Assembly (NCBI GenBank): GCA_002049455.2
Contig: KV918761.1
Span: 868,001-932,000 of the forward strand
DNA: 64,000 nucleotides
Source: Porphyra umbilicalis
Taxonomy: Eukaryota; Rhodophyta; Bangiophyceae; Bangiales; Bangiaceae
Direction: 5' to 3'
Positions 11,196 to 26,853 of the stretch are shown here, piece by piece. Position 1 is the first letter of the stretch. Each line of letters begins with the position of its first letter. The notes beneath the pieces were generated by a model, which was not told the DNA's origin, did not search any database, and worked only from the letters and a program-made list of their open reading frames with translations. The position numbers were made by a program, and so were the translations under genes.

Positions 11196-11870
11196 TCACA
11201 CCGCCACCGCCGGCGGGGGCGGCGCCTCGGCGGTGCGCTTTTTGACCCGCCGCCCGTCGCCCCGCGCGTCGACGGCGGGCGCGCCGCCGCCGCCGCCCGC
11301 GGCGGCCGCCCGTGTTTTGGCCTTTTTGGCGGGGCGCGCCGGCGGCGCCGCCGCCGCCGCGGCGGCCGCGTCGCCGGCATCCCCCCCGCCCGCGGGCGCC
11401 CGACGCGGCGTGGGCGGTTGGCCAGACGGCCCCGCCGGCGGGCCGCCCGCGGCGGCGGCGGCCGCCGCGTCGCCGCCCCCGCCGCCGGCCGCCGCCGCCG
11501 CCGCCGCTGCCGCGCGCTCGGCCTTGCCCGGCCGCACGCGTTTCCGGCGCCCGCCCCCCACCGCCGGGGCGGACGCGGGGGCGCCTTGGCCGTCCCCCCC
11601 CCCCCCGCCGCCCCCGCCGCACCCGCCGCACCCGCCGCCGCCAACCGCGCGGCCTTGGCCGCCGCCTTTCGCGCATTCCGCGCGCGCGTCGCCGCCACCT
11701 GCGCCGCCGAGCGCGGGGTGGTCAGCCGCGCCGCCGCCCCCGCCGCCGCCGCCGCCGCCGCTTCCGCGCGCGCGTGCGGGCGGCTGGCCAAGTGCGTCGC
11801 CACGTCCGCGTCGGAGAGGAGCACTTTGGTCGGACACAGGGCGCACGTGCGGACGGGGGGGGGGCGCCGT

Positions 11871-11904
<34 letters not shown>

Positions 11905-12339
11905 CGGCGGCGGCGGCCCCTCGGCGCGTGGCGGTGGGGCGCGGCGGGCGGGGCGGGGCGGCTGGCCGCCGCCGCTGCCGCTGCCGCTGCCGCCGCCATG
12001 AGCCGCCGCCGCCGCCGCCGCCGCGCCGCCGTCGCTGCCGTCGCTGCTGGTGGTGTCGTCCCCCGCCAAGTCGCCGCCGTGGCCGACCGCGGGCGGCGGC
12101 GCGGCCACATCCGCGGCGACGCCCGCGGCGCCCGGCACCCCCGCACACAGGTCCGCGTCGTTGGCCAACAGCCGCCGCAGGGCGGCCGCCGAGCGGCGGC
12201 GCCGGCGGCGGGTGCGCCGCGACGCGCGGCCGCCCGCCGCGGCGGGCGCCGCCGCCGACGCGTCGACCGCCGTCGCCGCGTCGCTGTCGTTGCTGTCGCT
12301 ATCGACCGACGGGGCGGCGGCGTCCGTGTGGGGCCGAAA

Positions 12340-12378
<39 letters not shown>

Positions 12379-12519
12379 GCTGCGGTCGCCGCCGTCGCGG
12401 TCGGGCTCGGACGAGTCCCACGTGCCGCCGCTCGACGAGGCGGAGGAGGAGCTGAGGCTGCCGTCTGACTCGCCGTCGCCGCCGCCGTGGAGGACGTTCC
12501 ATTTGGCGCGCTTGATCAT
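11196..12519 (-). CDS. Unknown protein with one C2H2-type zinc finger; frame broken at homopolymers
   Basis: The minus-strand ATG at 12519 opens MIKRAKWNVLHGGG followed by Ser/Asp/Glu-rich acidic segments (SEPDRDGGDRSG, SVDSDSNDSDAAT) and a basic block of arginines. After a C/G run near 11860 the coherent reading moves to another frame containing a finger, CALCPTKVLLSDADVATHLA, with a second His five residues after the first (C-x2-C-x13-H-x5-H). After a second run near 11600 it moves again, to RRKRVRPGKAER and the basic C-terminus PPARPAKKAKTR ending at the TGA at 11196. Single fingers of this kind with acidic and lysine-rich tails occur in nuclear or nucleolar RNA-binding proteins, but no family is assigned. 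It is transcribed divergently from HPPD. The exact protein cannot be given because of the frame jumps. Confidence 0.55.
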
Positions 12520-13176
12520 GGCGGCGGTGGGCAAAGACGGGGAAGGGGGGGGGGACGTGGGGGCGGGAGCCGCGTCGAGGCGGGGGGCGGGCCGCGCAAA
12601 GGCGTGTCGGCCCGGCAAGGCGTGCCGGGGTGTGCGTCGCCGACTGGTCGGCGCCAAGGGGGACGGAGAGGTGCACCGACGGTGCACCAGCTGCCAAGTG
12701 GCTCCCCACGTACCGATTTGTGCCTTGTAGTGCGAGTACAATTGATTGTTGTGATTTGGTACTTCTGACGATCCGTGACCCATTTACCCGAGTGCGCGGG
12801 ATCGACAAAGAGTCCGCTTCCCACCGGCCTTCTTCCACCGGATCGGCTGCCGCCTTGCTTCCACATGCAACGGCCGACAGCTGCCACGGCTGCCTTGGCG
12901 CCGCAGCGGCTCCATCGCCACGACACTGTCCTGCTGGCCGCCTACAGAGAGGTGAGCGGCGTCTTCTGTTAGGCGTTTCCCGCGCTGGTCCCTGCCCTTT
13001 GCCAGAGGACAAAGGTCGTCCACTCTGCCACGTCGTTGTTGTCTCCCTCGCTGTGCCTGCCTCCCTCGTCTGTCGATGTTCGGCTCTGCGACGCCCCCAT
13101 TCCCTGCTCTGCACGCCATTCACGTGCTCCGACGCTAGCTACCTTCCCCCGCCCTTCCCCCCTCCCATCGGTCGCC
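12520..13176. promoter_or_regulatory. Shared upstream region between divergent zinc-finger gene and HPPD
   Basis: A 657-nt interval between two start codons facing away from each other, so it should hold both promoters. The HPPD side ends in a CT-rich leader (13130-13170). No TATA-like element was convincing. Lower-GC segments occur at 12715-12800. Confidence 0.45.
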
Positions 13177-14403
13177 ATGACGTCCTACGCCAAGCCCGAC
13201 GTGCGCACGACCCCCGTCACCTACACGGCGTTTGACCACCTTCACTTTTACGTTGGCAATGCGGCCCAGGCGGCGGCCTACTACATCACCCGCTTTGGCT
13301 TTGCACCGCTGGCGTACCGGGGGCTCGAGACGGGCTCCCGCTCCATCCTCACCCACGTGGTCCGGCAGGGGGACATCACCCTCGCCTTCTCCTCGGCGCT
13401 CACCCCCGACAATGCGGCGATGGCGCGGCACCTCGCCACGCACGGCGATGGGGTGCACGACGTGGCGTTCCGCGTCGACGATGCAACGGCCGCGTACGAG
13501 GCGGCGGTCGCCGCCGGTGGGTTGGACGTGGGCCTCTCCCCGCCCAAGACGCTCACGGACGAGCACGGGGCGGTGACGGTGGCGACCATCCGCGCCGGCT
13601 GGACCGACACCACCCACACCTTTGTGCAGCGGGCTGCCTACACGGGGGCCTTCCTGCCCGGCTACCGGGACGCCCGCGCGGCGGGGGGTGGCGGCGGCGC
13701 CAAGGCGGCGGGTGGGGTCGCCCCCGCGGCCGCCGGCGGGGACCCCCTCGTCACCCTCGTCGGCGTGCCCGGCCTCGGTGTCATTGACCATGTGGTGTCC
13801 AACCACGCGGACGGGGACATGGAGCGCGTCGTGGCGTGGTACGAGCGCGTCCTCGGCTGGCACCGCTTCTGGTCGGTCGACGACAAGCAAATGCACACCG
13901 AGTACTCGGCGCTGCGGAGCGTCGTCGTCGCCGACCCGGACGAGGCCATCAAAATGCCGATCAACGAGCCCGCGTCCGGCCGCCGCGTCTCGCAAATCCA
14001 AGAGTACCTCGACTACTATGGCGGGGCGGGGGTGCAGCACGTGGCGCTGCGGACGACGGACATCCTGCGGGCCGTGTCGACGCTGCGCGACCGGGGGGTC
14101 ACCTTCATCACGGTGCCCGACACGTATTACGAGGACCTGCGGCGGCGGCTCGGCGTCGAGGCGGGCAAGCCCGGGGGCGTCTCTGTCGCCGAAGACCTCA
14201 CCGCGTTGCAGGCGCTCGGCGTCCTCGTCGACTTTGACGAGACGGGGTACCTGCTGCAGATCTTTACCAAGCCCGTCGGCGAGCGCCCGACGCTCTTCCT
14301 CGAGATCATCCAGCGGGCGGGGAACCAGGGCTTTGGCGTCGGCAACTTTAAGAGCCTCTTTGAGGCGATTGAGCGGGAGCAGGCCAGCCGCAACAACTTG
14401 TAA
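13177..14403 (+). CDS. HPPD: 4-hydroxyphenylpyruvate dioxygenase
   Basis: Fe(II) dioxygenase converting 4-hydroxyphenylpyruvate to homogentisate, used in tyrosine breakdown and, in plants and algae, for plastoquinone and tocopherol. The 408-residue product has an N-terminal vicinal-oxygen-chelate domain (FDHLHFYVGNAAQAAAYY) and a C-terminal catalytic domain with the three iron ligands: His205 in GVIDHVVSN, His288 in AGVQHVALR and Glu376 in LFLEIIQRAGNQGFG. The C-terminal FGVGNFKSLFEAIE helix is intact. The ATG at 13177 (gccATGa) fits the family start. The frame is open upstream to 13036, but that is 5' leader. There is no transit peptide, so it is probably cytosolic. Intronless. Confidence 0.97.
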   Translation: MTSYAKPDVRTTPVTYTAFDHLHFYVGNAAQAAAYYITRFGFAPLAYRGLETGSRSILTHVVRQGDITLAFSSALTPDNAAMARHLATHGDGVHDVAFRVDDATAAYEAAVAAGGLDVGLSPPKTLTDEHGAVTVATIRAGWTDTTHTFVQRAAYTGAFLPGYRDARAAGGGGGAKAAGGVAPAAAGGDPLVTLVGVPGLGVIDHVVSNHADGDMERVVAWYERVLGWHRFWSVDDKQMHTEYSALRSVVVADPDEAIKMPINEPASGRRVSQIQEYLDYYGGAGVQHVALRTTDILRAVSTLRDRGVTFITVPDTYYEDLRRRLGVEAGKPGGVSVAEDLTALQALGVLVDFDETGYLLQIFTKPVGERPTLFLEIIQRAGNQGFGVGNFKSLFEAIEREQASRNNL

Positions 14404-15804
14404 CCGGGGGGGTGGCGGGGTTTATGTGCCGGGGCAGGGCGAGGACGGGGGTGCACGAGAGAGAACTGATAAAAACAACAGGTTGCAATCCGACGCGGCA
14501 GAGCCAGCCTCGCGTGCCCATTTTTGTTTCCCTTACGCGTGCGGTGCGTACTGCTTTAGCCCCCCCCCCCTTTGGAGGCGACACAAGGACAATTCGAGGG
14601 CGGCGCCCAGTTGCCGACCGTGGCCGCGGACCGCCACGGGCGTGGCGCACCACGGAAGCGTTGTCCCCGCTTTGAGTTTCTGTTTTCCTTGGGCGTGCGG
14701 TGCGTACTGCTTTAGCCCCCCCCCCCCTCTGGAGGCGACACAAGGACAATTTGAACGCGGCGCTCGGCTGCCGACCGTGACCGCGGACCGCCACGCGGCG
14801 GGGCACACGACGGGCGCGTTGCCCCCACTCCCGCCGCTTCCCCGAGCCCGCCGCGGGGCGGGCGGCGGCGCCCGCGCCGCGGCGGGCCGGCAGCGTGGCG
14901 GCGCGCGCGGCCGCCCTCTCGCGAAATTGACGGCCAACCCCCCCCGCCCGCGCGTGGCCGCCCCTGCCGACCGGGACCGTCGATGGGCGACGCGGCCGCC
15001 GCCGCTTCCGTGCCTGCCCAGACGCCCACGCGGCGGCTGCGTCGCGCCGGCCGGGGTGGCGTGGCACGCGGGCGGTCGCGGCACGCGGGGGCGCCCGGCT
15101 GGGGGGCGTGGGGGCGCCACCCCCCCCTCCCCCCCCCTCCATGCGCTCCCCCCCCGACCCCCCCCACGGGCGTGGGGTTGGCCGCCGCGCCGTCGGCTTT
15201 CCCCCCCCCCTCTTGCCACCCGCGCGCCGCCGCCGCCGCCGCTTCCGTCCCGCGCCACGCGCGCGTGCCGGGTCGGCGCGTCGACGCCGCGACGGCGCGC
15301 GCGCCGGCCGCCCGTCGACGGGCGCGCCCGCCACCGCCACCGCCCCCGTCGTGGCCGTCGCCGGCGCGTGGCGGCCGTGGCAACGGCCCGCCGAGGGGGG
15401 GTGGGGGGGGGCGGCGCCACGGCGGAGGGGGCGAGGGCGCCCCAATTTGACCGCCGCGCCGACCGTGGCCGCCCGGGCGGGCGGTGGCGGTGGTCCGGAT
15501 GGGGGGGGCGCGTCAGGGCGTCGGGGGCGCTGCGGTCGGCACCGACGGCGGGGCGGCGCCCCCACGCCGCGTCGCGCGCGGTGGTGGTCGTCCCCTTCGG
15601 CGCCGCGGCGCCGTCGGCGCGGCACACCGGGTGCCGCCTTGAGGCGGCGGCGCCCGCGACGCGGTGCGACGGCGGCGTGAGCGACACGACGCCGTCGGGC
15701 GGCGGCGGCTTTTGCGCGCCCCCTCATCCACCGCGGTGCGCGCCCTCCCCCCGCCCCTCGACCTCGACAGTGTGCCCGCCCCCCCCGCCGCACCCGCCGG
15801 CGCG
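14404..15804. other. Spacer after HPPD, repeat then GC-rich low complexity
   Basis: Begins with a 156-bp tandem duplication and continues as extremely GC-rich sequence with many C and G homopolymers. All frames are nearly open, and no convincing protein is seen before the cyclin start. Confidence 0.4.
14524..14815. repeat. 156-bp tandem duplication downstream of HPPD
   Basis: Two diverged copies, the second offset by 156 bp. Each carries GCGTGCGGTGCGTACTGCTT followed by a C-run, then GGAGGCGACACAAGGACAAT and a CCGACCGTG(G/A)CCGCGGACCG segment. The C-run length differs between copies. Confidence 0.85.
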
Positions 15805-21726
<5,922 letters not shown>

Positions 21727-24700
21727 GCTGCCCGACCACCACGCCTAGCCCGCCCACCGAGCCGCCCTCCCCCACCGCAATGCACTACGCAACCCCGTCC
21801 ACCGGTAGCGGCACGCACAACGTGCCGCGGCGCGTCACCCCTGGGGCAGGCGGAGAGGGGAGGACGGCACAAGCCTGATGCGGCTCCCCCTCCCGCCCGG
21901 CGTCACCACACCACCGTGTGGCCTTGACCAGTGCCAGGAATACGGGAGAAGGCGGGAAAGGGGCGGGCGGACGGAGCAACCCAGCCGCCCGCGTGACCAC
22001 CCACCACCAGTGGGCACACACACCGACGACCCGCAACGGTACCCGCGTCCACGCCCCACACGCGCGCGCTTGGTCCGAGCAGCGGCTGCACGGGGCAGCT
22101 GCCGAGTGCCCGCACGCGCGGCTGCCAGCCTCCCCCCAACCGGCCTCGGTGCACGCCGACGCCGCGCGTGCAGTAGTGGCGTGGCAGGCGCAACTCCACC
22201 GGTCTCAGGCGCGGCCCCGTCAGTGCAGCCACCGGTCGCAGCGCTGGCGCCGCTTGGCGCGGCACCGCCAAACGCACCTCCCTACCACCCCGCAAGGACA
22301 CCCCACCGGCCGGCCGGCGCACACCCAGAACGTGCGGGCGCGGGCGCGGTTGCCGTGTGATGGCCCACACGGTCTACCGGCTGCACGCGGGCGGGAGCGT
22401 GCGCGGTGAGTCGGGGGAATCCCTCCAACTGGTAGGAGCTGCCGCGCTGCAGTGCCGGAAGCGCACCGCGAGGATAAAACAGAAAAAAAGGAGGGAAAAG
22501 TCGAGGCACAACCGGCTGCGCTGTGACGCCCCAGCTTCTCAAAAACCACGGTGCGTGTGGCGAGGGCTTCGCCGAGGGTGTCGGGAGTTGGGGTCGAGGG
22601 TGGGCAGGCCACGCCACCCACCCCGGCGACGTCGCAACGGCGGGGGCGGCGCAAGCGCTGCAGAGCGCACACACGCTGATAGCGCGCACGGCTCCCGATG
22701 CGCCAAGCGCAACTCCCCGACACCAAAAATGCGCCTCCCGCGCCGCCCCCGCCAACTGTCCCGCGTCACTTGCGACGGAGCGCCGCCGAGGCGGCAGCGA
22801 CAGTCCTCGGCGGCACGGACGAGCGCAAGGGTGGCGGGCGCACTGTCCAGCCCCAGCCGCCGACGCCGCCGACTGCCAGCGCCGCGTGGCTGCCCTCCGA
22901 CAAATCTGTGCTGGCCTGCTGTTGGCCAAGAGCGCTGCGCGGGGCGGCCCGGCGCGGCGGGCCATTTGGCGCCGCCCGACCTTGGCGCGCGAGCCGCCGC
23001 AGCGACTGCTGAGCGGGGGTCAAACCAGGCTCTGAAGAGGGGTGTGTCAAAATCAAGGGCTGAGCAGCGGTGGAGGTGGAGGGGTGAGGCCACCTGCGAG
23101 GCACAGCCACCAAGCCCCCCCTTGCAGGCGGTTTGGGTGGGGGCCTCGAGGTCTGGCAAACGGGCGCTGTGCCGTGGCCTGTCAAACGCAACTGCTCGAT
23201 AGCGGGCGGGCCCGTGAGCCGGGGACTCTGGGCTCGCCGTTTTCGCTTCCTGACAGAACTTGAGCCAATAGGAGGATCGATAGCGTCCTGCAGAACGAAA
23301 GCCCCACGAATGGGGCCTGCCGTCGGGCTGACGCGAGTGTTGGTAGGTTTACACTGGCAGTGGGGCGCTCAGACGTCGGTGGGGGAAGTGCCCCTTGGCT
23401 GCGGCAAAGATGCTTTTCGCGTTCTTGAGGTGCCTGCGTCCCAGCCTTTCCGTCAACATTGGCGCTCGGGCAGAGAATCCACCGTGGATGATGCGTGCAT
23501 GGACGATCCAGCCGCGTGACGTGGCTGCACGCCGGCTACCGCCGACGACGTCGGTCCACCCACGCCCGCGAGGACGTTTCGGCTCACCCACGCCAGCGAG
23601 GACGTTTGTCGCCTTCAGCGCTCCGTCTCTTGCGGCCGTGAGTGCTTAAGCACACCCTTATTGGAGGCTGCCAGACGGCCACAGTTTGCCCATGTCGTAG
23701 CAGACGACGATCATCGTGAAGCTCAGAGCGACGGCGACGCCAGTCGCCATCATGGCGACTGGCGTCGCCATCGCTCTGAGCTTCACCCCCAGCGACGGAG
23801 GCGTCGTGACGCTCGACACAATGCGACGCGGACGGGAGATGGCGCTCTCGCTAGGCTGCTGCTCGTGCGCCGCGCCAGTGCAGGGACCTGGCGGCTCATC
23901 CCGCCACAGCCACCCGCTCGCCGGGTGCTTCCACCTCAACGTGGCGCCGGCGGGTGGAGACAGGCCCAAATGGCCTGCACCATAGGCAGCGGGTGCCATG
24001 TCGCTCGAAGCCGTGCGGCCCGCCCGACCACATCGTGCGAGCCGTCGCACAAATTTGAGGACCCCGCCGGGCAGAGTATGGCCGAGTCCGTCGCGGCCGT
24101 CGAGTGGCGACGTTGCGTGCGCTGAAGCATTTCTGGAGGGGGTGGTAGGCGTGCTGCAATGACGACGTTGACGCCTCGGCGGTGGTCCCGCGCCGCTTTT
24201 GGTCAGCCGACGGCTTGCTGTGCCAGACGTGTCAGTGCGAGATGCGACGCGAGAGACCGCTCCCGCGCGCAACGCGATCATTGGAGCTTTTATGTTGTCT
24301 GGTGCCGCTCCATTTGGTCGGCATGCCTGCTGGAAACGCTGGGTCGGTGTCGGACGGCTTTTCAACCTTGTATAGCATAAACCGGAAGAGCAGCCGCGGC
24401 CCGGCTACTTGCCACTTACTACTAGCCAAACATGCAGGCAGACGCCCGCCCCTCTACAAGTACGCGACAGGGTTGTCCCCCGTCACCGCCCATAGTCGCC
24501 TCAGCGTCATGCGTCAGCGGCCACAGCGGTGGGCGTGGTGGTCGGCCTGCGCCCTCCCCTCCCTCAACAGCTGCAGATCGGGTCGACGGAACCCTTCCGA
24601 GTGGATGGACATCTGGGACGATGTATTAATAGCGACGTCTTCTGCTGGGAACTCGTTGCCCTTGAACAGGGAAGAAGGACGGGCACAATGGACACTGGCG

Positions 24701-25111
24701 TACTACACTCGGCACCCGAATTGCACTTCCCGGTTCCTGGCCCGTGGCGGTGACGGGGTGCGCGACGGTATAGGGAGGGAGCGTTTACCGAAAGTCAGCC
24801 GCCCGCAGCAATGGTCTTGCGCGGCTCTGCCCGTCAGCCTGCGGGCCGCACGAGTAGACAGCCGCGCGTCGGCGCGCCCCACGTTGGCCGCGGCAGCGCA
24901 CGCGCCATTGGGGCGAGGTCCACCAGCTCCGGCGGGCCCGCGTCAACCGCCCAGCGGCGGGCCCACCTGGGCGCCGAGCGGCGGGGCCCCCTCGCCCCGG
25001 CGGTCTGCGGCGGGGGAGACGCCGGCGGGGGGCGACGTCGGCACCCCGCTGCGCCAAGCCGGCGCCTCGCTGCGCTCGTCCGCCAAGTCCTGACAATAAT
25101 GCTCCGTCCAA
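21727..25111. other. Gene-poor spacer, kinase promoter and mixed repeats
   Basis: From 21727 to about 23200 it is GC-rich with meaningless open frames on both strands. From 23200 to 25100 composition is more balanced. It contains a perfect-type palindrome at 23716-23786 and a short tandem repeat (CACCCACGCC-GCGAGGACGTTT, two units near 23557-23607). No supported gene. Confidence 0.4.
23716..23786. repeat. 71-bp near-perfect palindrome
   Basis: Two 35-bp arms around a single C at 23751 pair at 34 of 35 positions (GTGAAGCTCAGAGCGA outward, GCCAGTCGCCAT inward). It would extrude as a cruciform or form a strong RNA hairpin. Confidence 0.92.
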
Positions 25112-25578
25112 TAGGGATGGGCAAGTGATTAATTAGAATCGGGTATAAATCGATTAATCGGGCCGAAAAAAAAGATCGACAGAATATCGATTTAGGAGTC
25201 GAGAAATCGGGGCAACCGATTTTCAAAAAAATATGAGCATAAATACTACCGGAGCACATAATTGACACCACTTCGGACTCAGACCACCAGACTTAGCCGT
25301 CATCGGTCACTTCAGAGCTGGTGGCTCGCCGAGCTGACGCTTGGCAACCGCTGGTTGCTCTCGCTCATTCGTGCGAGGATACGTAACGCGATGCGGCCAG
25401 AATGCTGTGAGATGGTTCCATCGGGCACTGAAGTCTGGGTGCAGCGTTGACAGCTTGTCTTCGAACCCCTACACCGTCCGTACACAGGCTCTCGTCACCG
25501 ACTGCGGTTCCCTCCACTACCCCACGACTTTCTTGAAGCGCATCACGGGTTCATGCCTGACGTCCAACACCCCTGACC

Positions 25579-25812
25579 ATGTCGACGCTGTCTGTGCCGC
25601 CCGAGTCGAGCCAGGCCGCCACAGTGCCCAGCGCTGGCCCCTCTGCCCAGTGCGCTGGCGGCCTTTCCCATGCACAAGAATCAGACTGGCGGTCGGGCGA
25701 CGGTTTCCGGTGGGGGCCAGTGCCTATGGTGAAGAAGAGGAGTTCTGTCTATGCGTACTTCGGCATCGAGTACAAGGACCCACGGGGAGTGATGGTCGTG
25801 TTATATAGATAA
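25579..25812 (+). pseudogene. 5' remnant of hAT transposase (BED-finger start)
   Basis: The 77-residue reading from the ATG at 25579 ends in KKRSSVYAYFGIEYKDPRGV, which resembles the opening aromatic motif of BED zinc fingers found at the N-terminus of hAT transposases (K/RSxVWxxF). The finger cysteines and the catalytic region are missing because the frame stops at 25812. Position inside the hAT element supports this reading. Family assignment of the short piece is tentative. Confidence 0.5.
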
Positions 25813-25854
25813 GCACGCTCTCGGACCTAACGCGGTTGAACGCCAATGGTGCAC

Positions 25855-25990
25855 GCCAGAGGGAGGCGCCGAGAAGCGACGGGGGGGTGCGGGGGAGGCG
25901 CCGAGAGGCAAGGCTGGGAGCGGGGGAGGCGCCGAAGAGCAAGGCGGGGAGCGGGGGTGACTCAGAAGAGCAAGGCAGGGTGCTGGGGAC
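25855..25990. repeat. Degenerate ~36-bp tandem repeat inside hAT element
   Basis: About four units built on GGAGGCGCCGA(G/A)A and GCGGGGG, diverging to the right (agagcaaggc motifs). Confidence 0.6.
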
Positions 25991-26248
25991 CCGAAGAAAG
26001 GAACGACCGGGACCAGCGCGAGGGTGTTGCTGGACATGCACGAATGGGTGGACGATTACGCGTACCGTCGATAACTACGAGAGCAACAGCCAAAGACAAG
26101 TGCCTGCAGAGTCACCTCCATCCACCTGTTTTCCGCTGCGTGCAAGCCTCGCTGGCGGCAGGTGAAAAAATCGATTTGAAATCGATCATCGGTTGTGACT
26201 GAAGCCCAATTTATCGATTTAGCCCAGCCAACCGATTGCCCACCCCTA

Positions 26249-26853
26249 CCGTCCAATGATCAAGTCGCACACTTGGCGCGGAATGAGTCGGTGAGCCCCC
26301 CTGCCGATGGCACCCTTCGTGCCGCATTCCCCCCATTCCATGCACCAGATACAGCCCGAGCCCGTGCAATCTGTATCTCACGTTCTTGCCTGGAACCGTG
26401 ATTGGCTCCCACTGTGAGGGGTGCTGTCAGACTAGCCCCTCAGCGGGGCACTTGCGGCGCCCTTTGGACGGCACCTTCCCCGCCCTTCGCGGGTGTGGCG
26501 GCGGCGCTGCCAATCCGCCGCCCCGCCTTCACACGTGGACCGCCGTTGGTGGCGGCGCGGCGCCCACGTCCGCTCCCCAGCGCCCGCCCGTCCCCGTCGC
26601 GCCCGCCGCACCGCGCCACGCCCGTTGCCCCCACCCGCCGTTTCCCTTTGACCGTCTTGCCGCACCACGGCTCGCACGCGGCGCTGTCGGTCGCCGGCGC
26701 GCGCCGCGCTGCCCGCCTCGGTCGCGCCTCGGGCGGCGTGCGCCGTGCGCGTCTTTGGGGTTCGGCCCGCTCTTTAGCATCACTGCGGACGCCTGCTTTT
26801 TTTTTTTTTTTTTTTCTCACCCGGCTCCCCCCCTCCCTCTGCCCCTGGTGCCA
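26249..26853. other. Spacer with (T)19 and pyrimidine-rich leader
   Basis: GC-rich upstream sequence ending in a 19-nt T tract (26797-26815) and a CT-rich stretch directly before the ATG at 26854. No gene seen. Confidence 0.4.

Larger units (their letters stand above)
25112..26248. mobile_element. Non-autonomous hAT-type transposon with 8-bp TSD
   Basis: The left end TAGGGATGGGCAAGTGATT and the reverse-complemented right end TAGGGGTGGGCAATCGGTT are imperfect inverted repeats of the classical hAT form. The 8-bp sequence CCGTCCAA lies immediately outside both ends (25104-25111 and 26249-26256). Subterminal DNA is AT-rich with several ATCGATT-type motifs at both ends. The 1137-bp length is too short for a complete hAT transposase, so it is a deletion derivative. 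Confidence 0.9.

Noticed and set aside
23658-24365. 235-codon minus ORF ending in a membrane-like helix
   Set aside because: The hydrophobic segment is largely the palindrome, and the rest is not protein-like.
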